A stretch of 64,000 nucleotides of DNA, from positions 141,504 through 205,503 of the forward strand of contig NZ_JAKRNS010000006.1 in NCBI RefSeq assembly GCF_022346615.1. The letters are read 5' to 3'. The notes under the pieces are model-generated. The model worked only from the letters and a program-made list of their open reading frames with translations, made no database searches and was not told the DNA's origin. Source of the stretch: Staphylococcus sp. ACRSN. Lineage in GTDB: Bacteria > Bacillota > Bacilli > Staphylococcales > Staphylococcaceae. Positions within the stretch are counted from its first letter, which is position 1. Every line of letters begins with the position of its first letter. The position numbers were made by a program, and so were the translations under genes. This document shows, piece by piece, positions 46,192-56,147 of this stretch.

Positions 46192-46230
46192 AAGACTCCC
46201 TAATCCCATTAAATGAGATTAGGGAGTCTT
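46192..46230. terminator. Bidirectional terminator
   Basis: A perfect 14-bp stem AAGACTCCCTAATC/GATTAGGGAGTCTT lies between the convergent membrane pair and the surface protein gene. Confidence 0.9.
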
Positions 46231-46234
46231 GCAT

Positions 46235-46690
46235 TTATTTAATTATCTTGCTTATTTTTGTCATTGTTTTTCTACGTCTAGTGAACAATAACGTTGAACC
46301 AATAAGCGCCATCAGACTACCATATGCTGTTGTGTTTACAACATCATTTTGTCCTGTTGATGGTAATTCACCTTGCTCGTGATTGCTATCATCTTTCTTA
46401 TTATCACGATTTGCATTCATTAATTTATCTGTACCATGTTGTACATTCCAATCTTCATCAATATCACTTTGTAGGTTGCCTAATGCCTGATTATGACTAA
46501 CAGAATCTTGATTGCTAATTTCTTTTTCATTATCATTTGCATTTGATTTATTTTCACCTGAATGTGTATTTTGATGTGTTTGTTTAATATCTACTTTCAC
46601 TTCATTAGATATATTACCATTTGCATCAACTGTAACAACCACAATAGATTTCATTTTACTCAAATCTACCTTTGCTATCAGTATTACCAA
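46235..46690 (-). CDS. C-terminal wall-anchor fragment of the Bap-like protein (frameshifted)
   Basis: This frame holds the end of the last Ig-like repeat (LSKMKSIVVVTVDANGNISN), a hydrophilic Asn/Asp/Lys-rich wall-spanning segment, the sortase motif LPSTGQND, a hydrophobic helix and the basic tail RRRKTMTK. It lies in the +1 frame relative to the large upstream gene and overlaps its last 35 bases. No ribosome site precedes the apparent TTG start at 46690, so it is not a separate gene but the 3' part of the surface protein gene. Confidence 0.85.
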   Translation of the reverse strand: MVILIAKVDLSKMKSIVVVTVDANGNISNEVKVDIKQTHQNTHSGENKSNANDNEKEISNQDSVSHNQALGNLQSDIDEDWNVQHGTDKLMNANRDNKKDDSNHEQGELPSTGQNDVVNTTAYGSLMALIGSTLLFTRRRKTMTKISKIIK

Positions 46691-49600
46691 CTATAACTTT
46701 ACCATTTGGCAATTTAATTTTAATTGTTGCATTTGCTCCAGCAGTTCCTGAAATCTTTTTGCTATCTTTATCTATTGGATGGATACTAGGTTTTGTCGGT
46801 GCTGTATTATCAGTAACTTTAACAGTAACTTTAACAGTAACTTCATCTGATGTATTGCCAGAAATATCCGTTGCTGTAATAATTAATAATTCTCCACCAT
46901 TCAATTTAAAGTTATTAGGAATTTTCAACTTGTAATTTCCTTGTTTATCCACTTTAGTAGATATAACCTTACCATTTGGTAGTTTAACTTTAATCGTTGA
47001 ACCTACCTCTGCTGTACCAACAATTAGCGGATTGTCACTTGTAATTCGTTTCACAGTTGGCGATTTAGGTGCTGTGATATCCTCTACATGAACCGTTGTA
47101 GATTGCGACTCATTACTTGAAGGATCTACAATCGATACTTTTAGCACTTCTCCACCTTTAAATGTACCTTTTTTCGGTAAGTTAACATTGAAAGTCCCTT
47201 GTGTATCTACTTGTGCAGTTAATAATTTTCCATTTGGTAATTCAACTTTTACAATAGCTCCTGGTTCTCCTGTTCCAGTAATTTGAGTACTTTCGCTTGT
47301 TACTTTGTCTACTTTAGGTGGTTCTGGAATTGTTGTATCTTTAACAATTATTATAATTGGAGATGTTTTATTACCTTGAGCATCTACTGCAGTAATACTT
47401 AACTTTTCTCCACCTTTAAATACTATTCCAGAAGGTAAATTAATAACAAAAACACCTTTATCGTCAGCTTTCACAGATAAGTTTTCACCTGTAGGTAACA
47501 GAACATTCACAACCGCATCAGGCTCTGTTACACCCGTTAATTGTTTATTTTCAGTTGTAAATGAATCAATCTTTGGCAGAACAGGAGGTGTTGTATCTAC
47601 TACTGTCATAATTAGTGGTAATGGCATATTGCCCGCTTTGTCCGTTGATATAATTTTAATATTTTCTCCACCATTGAAATTCACTTTATTTGGTAAATCA
47701 ATAACATAATTTCCTTTGTTATCTACTTTACCTAATAATCGTGTTCCATTCGGTAACTCAACACTGATCATAGTTTGTGGTTCCCCTGTGCCAACAATTC
47801 TTAAGTCTTCACTCGTTAAAGGCTTTGCGGTAGGCACTGTAGGTGGTGTTAAATCTATAACTATAATTTCCATAGCTTCTGAAATATTACCTGATGGATC
47901 TGTTGCTTTAAGTTGAACCTTTTCTCCACCATTTAACTTAATATTTTTCGGTAAGTTAATAACGTAATTTCCGAAATCGTCTGCATTCTCCGTAAATTTA
48001 TTCCCATTTGATATTTTCACTGTTACGATTGCATTTGGCTCAGTTTTCCCAATAATTTCTTCACTTTCACTTGTTATTGGAAGTGCTGATGGTGGATTTG
48101 GAGCCGTAACATCTTTAACCATTACATAAGTTTTTTCAGAAACATTACCTGCAATGTCTGTAGATGTTATTCTCATTTCTTCACCACCATCTAAATTATA
48201 GCCTTTCGGAATCGGTAAATTAAATTCACCTTTTTTGTTTGCCTTACCAACTATTAAATCTTTGTATGATACAGCAACTGTTATCGTTGCAAATGGTTCA
48301 GTTTTTCCACTAATGGCTTTACTTTCACTTGTCACACCATAAATTACTGGTGGACTCGGTGGTGTATCATCATCAACTATAATAGTTGTAGCTTCTGAAA
48401 TGTTACCCGATTTATCTGTTGCTGTAACTTCTATTGTTTCTCCACCTTGGAATACATATTCATCTATTACTTTCACACTATAGATACCCAGTTTATCAAC
48501 TTGACCATAAAGTAACTTTCCATTTGGTAATTTCAATGTTATCTGTGCTTCAGGTTCTGACATACCTCTCAATGAATAACTTGAACTTGCTATTGGATAA
48601 ATCATAGGCGCTTTAGGTGGGGTTACATCTTGTACTCTGATTATTTTTTCCTCTGATATATTCAATGATTCATCTATACCGACTACTCGAACTTTTTCAT
48701 CACCTTGGAATCTATAGTCAGATGGTAAATTAATGCTAAAGTTTCCTTGATCATTAATAATTGCTATCAAGTCTAATCCATTTGGCAGTTCTAATTTGAC
48801 TGCAGTGTTTGGTTCTCCAGACCCTGTAATTTGAGTAGTTTCACTTGTTATTTGATTTACTTTAGGCGCTATTGGTGGAGTTACATCTTTATATTCAATT
48901 GTTGTTGCTTCAGATTTATTTCCTGCTGCATCTGTTGCTGTAACTTTCAATTTATCCTTAGCTATTAGTTTAATTTGAGATAAATCTATCGTATACTCAC
49001 CTTGATCATTCGCTACATCAATTAATTCTGTTCCGTTCGGTAATTCTACTTTAACTATTGATCTTGGTTCACTTATACCTGTGACACTCATATTTTCACT
49101 TGTCACTGAATTTACTGAAGGTGCTTCAGGTGCTGTTACATCCTTAACCATTACCTTTGATACCTCAGATTTATTTCCAGTTATATCTGTCGACGTCACA
49201 CTCAATTCCTCTCCACCAATAAGCATTACATTAGGCAAATCAATCACATAGTTACCTTGATTATCTGTTACATTTGATAATTCTGTTCCGTCTGGTAATA
49301 CTAGTTTTATTGTTGATCCTGGCTCACTTGTTCCACTCACTTGTGAACTTTCACTTGTAACTTCACTTATAGTTGGTATTGTAGGTGGGGTTACATCTTT
49401 AACAGTACTTGTAATTACTTGTGATTTATTACCAGCTTCATCAATTGATGATATTTTAATATTTTCCCCGCCTTGGAATTTCTTATTGTTTGGAATATCG
49501 ACTGTATAATTACCGTTCAAATCAACTTTAGTAATTAAATTTGTTCCGTCTGGTAACTCTATTTTAACTGTTGCTTTTGGTTCTGCTCTTCCAATTATAT

Positions 49601-52600
49601 TTGTACTTTCACTAGTAATTGGATTTACAACAGGTGTTAATGGAGGGGTAGTATCTTTTACTTTTATTGTTTTTTCTTGCGATTTATTGCCAGTTGCATC
49701 TATTGATGTAATTTTTAAATTTTCTCCACCTTGTAATTTTTTTGATACTGTTAAATCAATTGTAAATTCTCCTTGATCATTAGCTATATTTACTAATTCA
49801 GTGCCGTCCGGCATTATAACCTTTACTGTTGCATTCGGTTCACTCGTACCTGTAATTTGTAAACTTTCACTTGAAACTGGATTTACAGTTGGTTCTTCAG
49901 GTGGTGTTACATCAATTATTTCTATCACTGTTTCCTGTGATTCATTACCTGTTGCATCTGTAGATGTAACACGTAATCTTTCTCCACCTTGGAATTTTTT
50001 GTTTTCTGGTAAAGCAATGACACTTACGCCTTGATTATCAGCTTGACCTATTAGCTCACTATTATCCGGAAGTAATATTTTAATTGTACTACCAGGCTCT
50101 CCAACCACACTTACTTGCATATTTTCAGATGTTAGTGGAAGAACTGATGGTGGATTTGGCGGCGTTGTATCTTTCACATTGATTGTAGTTACTAACGATT
50201 CATTTCCAGATTGATCGGTAGCTGTTACTTTCAACACCTCTCCGCCTTGGAATTTTTTATCACTTGGAATATCAATTGCGAATTTCTCTATAGCATTTGC
50301 TACACCAGTTAGTTTTGTACCGTCTGGCAGTTCTACTTTCACTATAGATTCCGATTCACTCGCTCCTCTTATTTGATTTCCTTCACTTGTTACTATTTCT
50401 ACAAGTGGTGCAAATGGTGGTGTTGTATCTTTAACTACTATGTTTGTAATTTGTGATTCATTACCCGAGATATCTGTTGATGTTACTTTGAGTTGTTCTC
50501 CACCTTGGAATTCTTTACCATTTGGTATATCAATACTGTAATTTCCTTGGTCATCCGCCATTCCTGTTAATTTTGTACCATCTGGCAGTTCTATCTTAAC
50601 TTCACTTTCAACTTCTGCTGTTCCCGTGATTCGAGAATGTTTACTTGCTATTTCATTCACTGTTGGTGCCTTTGGTGGTGTAACATCTCTTACTTCAACT
50701 GATATTTCTTTTGATTTGTTACCTGCTACATCTATTGATATTACTTTGAGTTGTTCTCCACCTTCGAATTTCTTACCACTTGGGATATCAATTGTGTAGT
50801 TGCCTTGATCATCTACGACTCCTGTTAATTCTGTTCCGTCTGGCAATTCTACTTTAACCGTTGAGCCTGGCTCGCTTGTGCCTGTTACTTGTGTACTTTC
50901 ACTCGTAACTTCACTCACCATCGGTGCCACTGGTGGCGTTGTATCTTTCACATCAATCACTGTTTCATTAGACTTGTTACCTGAAGCATCTGTTGATGTG
51001 ACCTTAATACTTTCTCCACCTCGGAATTTCTTGTTAGCTGGAAGACCTACTGTATAGTTGCCTTGGTCATCTGCAACTTCACTCAATTCAGTACCATCCG
51101 GTAACTCTACTTTAACTGTACTTCCTGGCTCGCTTGTGCCTGTTACTTGCGTGCTTTCGCTCGTAACTTCGCTCACCGTCGGTGCCACTGGTGGCGTTGT
51201 ATCTTTTACATCAATGACCATTTCATTTGATTTGTTGCCTGATGGGTCTGTTGATGTTACTTTGATGTTTTCTCCACCTTGGAATTTTTTGTTAGATGGA
51301 AGGGCTACTGCGTAGTTACCTTGGTCATCTATGACTCCTGTTAACTCTGTTCCGTCTGGCAATTCTACTTTAACCGTACTTCCTGGTTCGCCTGTGCCTG
51401 TCACTTGCGTGCTTTCGCTCGTAACTTCACTCACCGTCGGCGCCACTGGTGGCGTTGTATCTTTTACATCAATCACTGCTTCATTTGACTTATTGCCTGA
51501 TCCATCTGTTGACGTTACTTTGATACGCTCTCCGCCTTGGAATTTCTTGTTAGCTGGAAGATCTACTGTATAGTTGCCTTGGTCATCCGCGACTCCACTT
51601 AGTTCGCTTCCATCCGGTAACTCTACTTTAATCGTTGAGCCTGGCTCGCCTGTACCTGTCACTTGCGTGCTTTCGCTCGTAACTTCAATCACCGTCGGCG
51701 CCACTGGTGGCGTTGTATCTTTTACATCAATCACCGTTTCATTTGATTTGTTACCTGACGCATCTGTTGATGTGACCTTAATACTTTCTCCACCTTGGAA
51801 TTTCTTATTAGCCGGAATATCTATGACATAATTTCCTTGATCATCTGCAACTTCACTCAATACAGTACCATCCGGCAACTCTACTTTTACCGTACTTCCT
51901 GGTTCACCTGTGCCTGTTACTTGCGTACTTTCACTCGTAACTTCACTTGCCGTCGGTGCTACAGGTGGTATTGTATCTTTTACATCAATGACCGTTTCAT
52001 TAGACTTATTACCTGACGCATCTGTTGATGTTACTTTGATACGTTCTCCTCCTTGGAATTTCTTATCACTTGGAATATCAATTGTGTAGTTGCCTTGATA
52101 ATTTGCTACATCTATTAATTCGCTTCCATCCGGTAATTGTACTTTTACTGTTGAGCCTACTTCAGCCGTTCCACTAATTTTTGAACTTTCACTAGTGACT
52201 TCATTTACCGTTGGCGCTTCTGGTGGTGTCAAATCCTGAACTATAATTGGTGTTGATAAAGCAAAATTACCTGGTTGACTTATTGCAGAAAGTTCTATTC
52301 TTTCTCCACCAGTAAACTTAATATGATCTGGTAATAAAATATCAAAATCCCCGGAATCAGTTGCTTTACCATATAGCAAAGTGCCATCTGGCAATTTAAC
52401 ACTAATTAATGATCCTGAAGTAGCTATACCTGTTATTGTTTTTGATTCACTCGTTACTGCCTGAACAACAGGGAATCCTACATAACCTTGCACTGTAACA
52501 CTGGTAGCTTCTGATGAAATACCTTTTCCACTAATAGCAATAACTTCTATTTTTTCTCCAACTTTTAATTTATAATCATCAGGTAATAAAACATCAAACC

Positions 52601-55298
52601 GACCATTTTCATCACCTTTTGACAAGATTTCCATATCATTCGGCAAGACAACTCTAATTATTGCATTTGGTTCAGTAGTTCCGGTAACACTTGAATCTCT
52701 GTTACTTAACGGATTAACTATAGGTGCATCAATTGAAGCACTATCAATAACTGTTACTGGATCTGAAGGAACACTCGTGTTTTTACCTTTTTTAGCTGTA
52801 GCAATCAATACTGTCCCTACTGATAAAGGTTGTTTCAATTTTATAAATGCCCCGGTTTGCCCTTTTGCAATATTGACACGGCCAATAAATTTCCCTTTAC
52901 TATCCTTAACTGTTACTGTTGAACCTTCTATCCCTGTTACACTTATATCTAAATCTGTTTCATTCACCTCTTCTATAGCAGGTTTCAACATTACTGTAAT
53001 GTCCACTGCATTGAAAGTTGTCTTTTCAGGGTTTTTATATTTAGAAGAAATAACATGTGCAGTATATTGACCCGGTTTTAAATTAGAGACTTTAATGTTG
53101 AAGTCTCCATTTCTTTCTAATTTTCCATTACCGATTTCTTTATTTTGTGAATCCATAATTTTAACTTCTTGTTCTGTTGCACCATCTAAAACATGGACGT
53201 TACCTTTAATAACATTCATATCTGTTGTTACATCTTGAACTACTGGTTTTGCAACAAGTGGTGAAGTTCTTAGGTTCATAAACTCATTACCATCTGTATT
53301 ACCATCATTATCAGTATCTGGATTAAAAGGATCTGTATGCGAGCTATGAATCTCAAAGTTATCTGTCAGTCCATCTTTATCTATATCTTGTATATAATAT
53401 GTTGAAGTTCCAAAAGTATTTTTTATTAATCCACCAAAACGATCTGTTAGATAGCCATAAAATGTAAATTCTTCTTTCACTTTCGAAGTATTAGCTATTA
53501 AATTTCCATAATCATCAAACTTGGCATCTCGAATTAATATATTATTTGGTGTTTGGTTAAATTTAACAACAATTCTAATTCCAACAGTTTCCGGTAAGGA
53601 ATTATTAAATTCAATTATAGAATTCAAATCAAACGAAGTAATTGATCCTTCACCATTTGAATTCACAGGCAAAAGCGCTACTCTTGTATCTTCATAATAT
53701 GTTTTATCAAATCCTGACAGGCCTTTGAAATCATATTTATGCAATTCTATTTGTCCAACGAAAGGTAATAATTTAGGATCTATTTTATAATGATATGTCC
53801 ATTGTTTGTTAAGTCCAGAATCTAATAATGGACCACCATAATTTAAAATACCATTTTTCAAAATCTGTTGATCCCCAACGAAAGCGCCATATTCTCCAAT
53901 AGAAGCATCAAATTGTACAGAACCACAGCTAGCTTTAAAGGCATTATTAGCTGCATCAGAAGTTGATTTTTTTAAATCAGTAAATGAATTTTCTGCTTTT
54001 GTTAAAAAATACCCACTTGTTTCAGATGTTCTTATTTTTTTATTTTCTTGGGCATCTTTAACATATATTAGATAATTTAATTTGTCTGCAGATAAATCTG
54101 CTTGAGCATTTAGTATGTTTTCGACGGTATCATCTAATTCGATTACGCCACCTTCTGCAGTATATTGACTAAGAATTTCCGCTCCACCGAACAATCCATT
54201 ATTTGCTCTTATATAATTCACTTGCCAAATGTTTGTTTTCCTACCAATAGCATTTTCTAATCTTGTAAACTCGACTGGTGTGCTTTGATTAGCAGGAATT
54301 GCTGAAACTTTAGTAATATGGTTTGCTAAAACTTCATCTAATTGTAAATTTATTTTATATCGATCACCTGAATTGGCACCTATCATATAGCTATGAATTT
54401 TAAAAGGTATGCGATTTCCTTTCAATATATTATTATCTATCAATTTTTCCGGGTCAAAAATTAAAGTCTGGAATGTATAGTTATCTGAGTAATCTAAAGT
54501 CTCTAGTGATGCATCCTCAGTTTTATCTCTAGTAGATGTAGCCTGACGTTTCGCTCTTTTTAGTGAACGTGTTGTACTTTCATGAGTACCGACAACTTTT
54601 TTTAGTTTTTTGTTTCCTGGTTTCTTATCAAGTTGTACTTGGTCATTGACTTTACGACTTTCTTTCGTATTTTCATTTTTTTGTTGCTCTTGTCTAATAA
54701 TTTGAGGTTTATTAGTCGAATTGTTTACATCTGATTTGTTAGGTAGTCTTACTTGTGTTGACTGTTCACTTTCATCAATCGATGCTTCTGCTTCAGTAAT
54801 CTGTTGCTTTGTTTCTTCCGGTTTATGTTCTGTTAACACAGATTCTTCTTGCTTATTAATTGCATCTCCTTGTTTTTCTAAAGCTTCTTCTTTATTCTGT
54901 TGATCTTCATTACTTATGTTTTCATTAGTAACGTTTTCATCTATATTTTCATGTTGAATTGCAGAAGGGCTATTTGTATTTTCATTTGTACTTTGTTGCC
55001 CTTCATCAATTTTCTTTGTTTCTTGTGCGGTTTGCTCTTGTGTCTCTTGTTCTTGTACGGATTGATTTTGGGATTGCTCATCCGTTGTGCTTTTTTGTTG
55101 TTTATGTGGTTCGGAATTTTCGTTTGAATTAGCAACTGTGTTGTTTTTTTCTTGGCTTGCTAATTCATCGGCGTATGCTTCATTTCCTAATCCAAACACT
55201 AATGTTGCACCTATAAGCAAAGATGCTGTACCAACTGTAAGCTTTCTAATCGAGTATTTGTTCCTTTGACTCGAAATATTATTACAATTTTTGTTCAT
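46656..55298 (-). CDS. Bap-like giant surface protein with ~25 Ig-like repeats, frameshifted before its wall anchor
   Basis: The 2880-residue protein starts with a YSIRK signal (YSIRK at residues 15-19, then GTASLLIGATLVFGLG, cleavage near AYADE). A Gln/Glu/Asn/Ser-rich low-complexity segment follows to about residue 250, then a globular region to ~630. Calcium-binding-type motifs DIDKDGLTDNFE and DTDNDGNTDGNE lie at ~635-670. From ~683 to the end are about 25 Ig-like units of 86 residues, mostly starting APTVxEVTSESTQVTG. This architecture and unit length match staphylococcal Bap, a biofilm and adhesion protein. GTGGAGG precedes the ATG. A stop at 46656 cuts the last unit; the anchor lies in another frame (46235-46690), so without correction the protein would be secreted and not wall-bound. 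Confidence 0.88.
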   Translation of the reverse strand: MNKNCNNISSQRNKYSIRKLTVGTASLLIGATLVFGLGNEAYADELASQEKNNTVANSNENSEPHKQQKSTTDEQSQNQSVQEQETQEQTAQETKKIDEGQQSTNENTNSPSAIQHENIDENVTNENISNEDQQNKEEALEKQGDAINKQEESVLTEHKPEETKQQITEAEASIDESEQSTQVRLPNKSDVNNSTNKPQIIRQEQQKNENTKESRKVNDQVQLDKKPGNKKLKKVVGTHESTTRSLKRAKRQATSTRDKTEDASLETLDYSDNYTFQTLIFDPEKLIDNNILKGNRIPFKIHSYMIGANSGDRYKINLQLDEVLANHITKVSAIPANQSTPVEFTRLENAIGRKTNIWQVNYIRANNGLFGGAEILSQYTAEGGVIELDDTVENILNAQADLSADKLNYLIYVKDAQENKKIRTSETSGYFLTKAENSFTDLKKSTSDAANNAFKASCGSVQFDASIGEYGAFVGDQQILKNGILNYGGPLLDSGLNKQWTYHYKIDPKLLPFVGQIELHKYDFKGLSGFDKTYYEDTRVALLPVNSNGEGSITSFDLNSIIEFNNSLPETVGIRIVVKFNQTPNNILIRDAKFDDYGNLIANTSKVKEEFTFYGYLTDRFGGLIKNTFGTSTYYIQDIDKDGLTDNFEIHSSHTDPFNPDTDNDGNTDGNEFMNLRTSPLVAKPVVQDVTTDMNVIKGNVHVLDGATEQEVKIMDSQNKEIGNGKLERNGDFNIKVSNLKPGQYTAHVISSKYKNPEKTTFNAVDITVMLKPAIEEVNETDLDISVTGIEGSTVTVKDSKGKFIGRVNIAKGQTGAFIKLKQPLSVGTVLIATAKKGKNTSVPSDPVTVIDSASIDAPIVNPLSNRDSSVTGTTEPNAIIRVVLPNDMEILSKGDENGRFDVLLPDDYKLKVGEKIEVIAISGKGISSEATSVTVQGYVGFPVVQAVTSESKTITGIATSGSLISVKLPDGTLLYGKATDSGDFDILLPDHIKFTGGERIELSAISQPGNFALSTPIIVQDLTPPEAPTVNEVTSESSKISGTAEVGSTVKVQLPDGSELIDVANYQGNYTIDIPSDKKFQGGERIKVTSTDASGNKSNETVIDVKDTIPPVAPTASEVTSESTQVTGTGEPGSTVKVELPDGTVLSEVADDQGNYVIDIPANKKFQGGESIKVTSTDASGNKSNETVIDVKDTTPPVAPTVIEVTSESTQVTGTGEPGSTIKVELPDGSELSGVADDQGNYTVDLPANKKFQGGERIKVTSTDGSGNKSNEAVIDVKDTTPPVAPTVSEVTSESTQVTGTGEPGSTVKVELPDGTELTGVIDDQGNYAVALPSNKKFQGGENIKVTSTDPSGNKSNEMVIDVKDTTPPVAPTVSEVTSESTQVTGTSEPGSTVKVELPDGTELSEVADDQGNYTVGLPANKKFRGGESIKVTSTDASGNKSNETVIDVKDTTPPVAPMVSEVTSESTQVTGTSEPGSTVKVELPDGTELTGVVDDQGNYTIDIPSGKKFEGGEQLKVISIDVAGNKSKEISVEVRDVTPPKAPTVNEIASKHSRITGTAEVESEVKIELPDGTKLTGMADDQGNYSIDIPNGKEFQGGEQLKVTSTDISGNESQITNIVVKDTTPPFAPLVEIVTSEGNQIRGASESESIVKVELPDGTKLTGVANAIEKFAIDIPSDKKFQGGEVLKVTATDQSGNESLVTTINVKDTTPPNPPSVLPLTSENMQVSVVGEPGSTIKILLPDNSELIGQADNQGVSVIALPENKKFQGGERLRVTSTDATGNESQETVIEIIDVTPPEEPTVNPVSSESLQITGTSEPNATVKVIMPDGTELVNIANDQGEFTIDLTVSKKLQGGENLKITSIDATGNKSQEKTIKVKDTTPPLTPVVNPITSESTNIIGRAEPKATVKIELPDGTNLITKVDLNGNYTVDIPNNKKFQGGENIKISSIDEAGNKSQVITSTVKDVTPPTIPTISEVTSESSQVSGTSEPGSTIKLVLPDGTELSNVTDNQGNYVIDLPNVMLIGGEELSVTSTDITGNKSEVSKVMVKDVTAPEAPSVNSVTSENMSVTGISEPRSIVKVELPNGTELIDVANDQGEYTIDLSQIKLIAKDKLKVTATDAAGNKSEATTIEYKDVTPPIAPKVNQITSETTQITGSGEPNTAVKLELPNGLDLIAIINDQGNFSINLPSDYRFQGDEKVRVVGIDESLNISEEKIIRVQDVTPPKAPMIYPIASSSYSLRGMSEPEAQITLKLPNGKLLYGQVDKLGIYSVKVIDEYVFQGGETIEVTATDKSGNISEATTIIVDDDTPPSPPVIYGVTSESKAISGKTEPFATITVAVSYKDLIVGKANKKGEFNLPIPKGYNLDGGEEMRITSTDIAGNVSEKTYVMVKDVTAPNPPSALPITSESEEIIGKTEPNAIVTVKISNGNKFTENADDFGNYVINLPKNIKLNGGEKVQLKATDPSGNISEAMEIIVIDLTPPTVPTAKPLTSEDLRIVGTGEPQTMISVELPNGTRLLGKVDNKGNYVIDLPNKVNFNGGENIKIISTDKAGNMPLPLIMTVVDTTPPVLPKIDSFTTENKQLTGVTEPDAVVNVLLPTGENLSVKADDKGVFVINLPSGIVFKGGEKLSITAVDAQGNKTSPIIIIVKDTTIPEPPKVDKVTSESTQITGTGEPGAIVKVELPNGKLLTAQVDTQGTFNVNLPKKGTFKGGEVLKVSIVDPSSNESQSTTVHVEDITAPKSPTVKRITSDNPLIVGTAEVGSTIKVKLPNGKVISTKVDKQGNYKLKIPNNFKLNGGELLIITATDISGNTSDEVTVKVTVKVTDNTAPTKPSIHPIDKDSKKISGTAGANATIKIKLPNGKVIVGNTDSKGRFE
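50680..52215 (-). repeat. Near-identical 258-base tandem repeats in the Bap-like gene
   Basis: Six consecutive units have boundaries near 50926, 51183, 51441, 51699, 51957 and 52215, a period of 258 bases (86 codons). They are far more alike than the flanking units, which suggests recent duplication or gene conversion. Confidence 0.9.
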
Positions 55299-55478
55299 TA
55301 GATTCCTCCACGGTATTATATTGTAAACAATTCTAACAAGTATATTATCACAATACTATAAAAAAATTAAGTATTAATTTTAAATTATTAACTCATTTTT
55401 ATAAAATGATTGTGAAATCCTTGTCTACAGTATTCAAAGACACATACTACTTACCTTTATACACTTAAACTAACAAAT

Positions 55479-55525
55479 AAAAAGAGGCTTATTAGTATCT
55501 TAATATCACTAATAAGCCTCTTTTT
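55479..55525 (-). terminator. Terminator after the orphan small gene
   Basis: A perfect 18-bp stem AAAAAGAGGCTTATTAGT and complement with an 11-base loop and U-tract flanks. It may act in both directions. Confidence 0.9.
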
Positions 55526-55554
55526 TTGAATTCAATTAACTACTTTCACCTTAA

Positions 55555-55884
55555 TTATGCACTATTTAAATATTTATCATAATCAAAAGTATTAACATCA
55601 TTTGTTACAATAACTCTAGTGCCTATTATCATTTCCAACACACGACTTACAATACAAATAGCGTCAAAATGTAACGATTTAATATCATTAATTTCCAATA
55701 CAATAAAGCGAATCACATTAACGTCGGCACCAACACTTTTGATTAAATCTTCAATGTATAACGTTAATTGATTTATATAATCTCGATTTGAAATAGCAAT
55801 GACTCTAGAATTAATTGGTTCTTTTCTGTCATTTCTTAGATACAAAAGTGTGTTACCCATACTATATCTAACAATTAAATACAT
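55555..55884 (-). CDS. Small protein of unknown function
   Basis: The 109-residue soluble protein begins MYLIVRYSMGNTLLYLRNDR. It has alternating hydrophobic beta-like strands (RVIAISNRD, NVIRFIVLEIND, RVIVTNDVN) and one amphipathic helix region (YINQLTLYIEDLIKSVGA), so a compact alpha/beta fold is likely. There is no signal peptide. I do not recognise the family. The ATG at 55884 follows a weak AAGTGGTG site. It is monocistronic between the surface protein and aldA, with a strong terminator. Confidence 0.65.
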   Translation of the reverse strand: MYLIVRYSMGNTLLYLRNDRKEPINSRVIAISNRDYINQLTLYIEDLIKSVGADVNVIRFIVLEINDIKSLHFDAICIVSRVLEMIIGTRVIVTNDVNTFDYDKYLNSA

Positions 55885-56117
55885 CAAATCACACCACTTT
55901 ATTTTTATTTACTATTAATATATACATTTCAAACAACTCCAAAACATTTTTCATTAATTTTGCACAATTTATAAATCGTTCCGTTAATGTAAACATAGAA
56001 AAAGAAGACCCCTATTATTTATCATTTGTCCACCATAGTATCATCCCGTTCTCCATGATAGAAATAGAATTAAAGTAATAGCAATCTTCTATATTTAATC
56101 AATATACCTATTATCTA

Positions 56118-56147
56118 CTAAAGCGTTTCAAAAGTTTTGAACTTTAG
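56118..56147 (-). terminator. Hairpin at the end of aldA
   Basis: CTAAAG/CTTTAG with an inner TTCAAAA/TTTTGAA dyad overlaps the aldA stop codon; no clear T tract is seen, so termination is uncertain. Confidence 0.4.

Noticed and set aside
46235..46690. Independent small LPXTG protein
   Set aside because: It has no ribosome site, its N-terminus continues the last Ig repeat of the large gene, and it lacks a signal peptide, so it is a 3' fragment.
46640..46690. Programmed ribosomal frameshift in the Bap-like gene
   Set aside because: No slippery heptamer or suitable +1 shift site is seen around TTT-GAG-TAA, and wall-anchored adhesins are not known to need one.
50680..52215. CRISPR array or satellite DNA
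   Set aside because: The repeats are 258 bases, in frame, and encode Ig-like domains without spacers.
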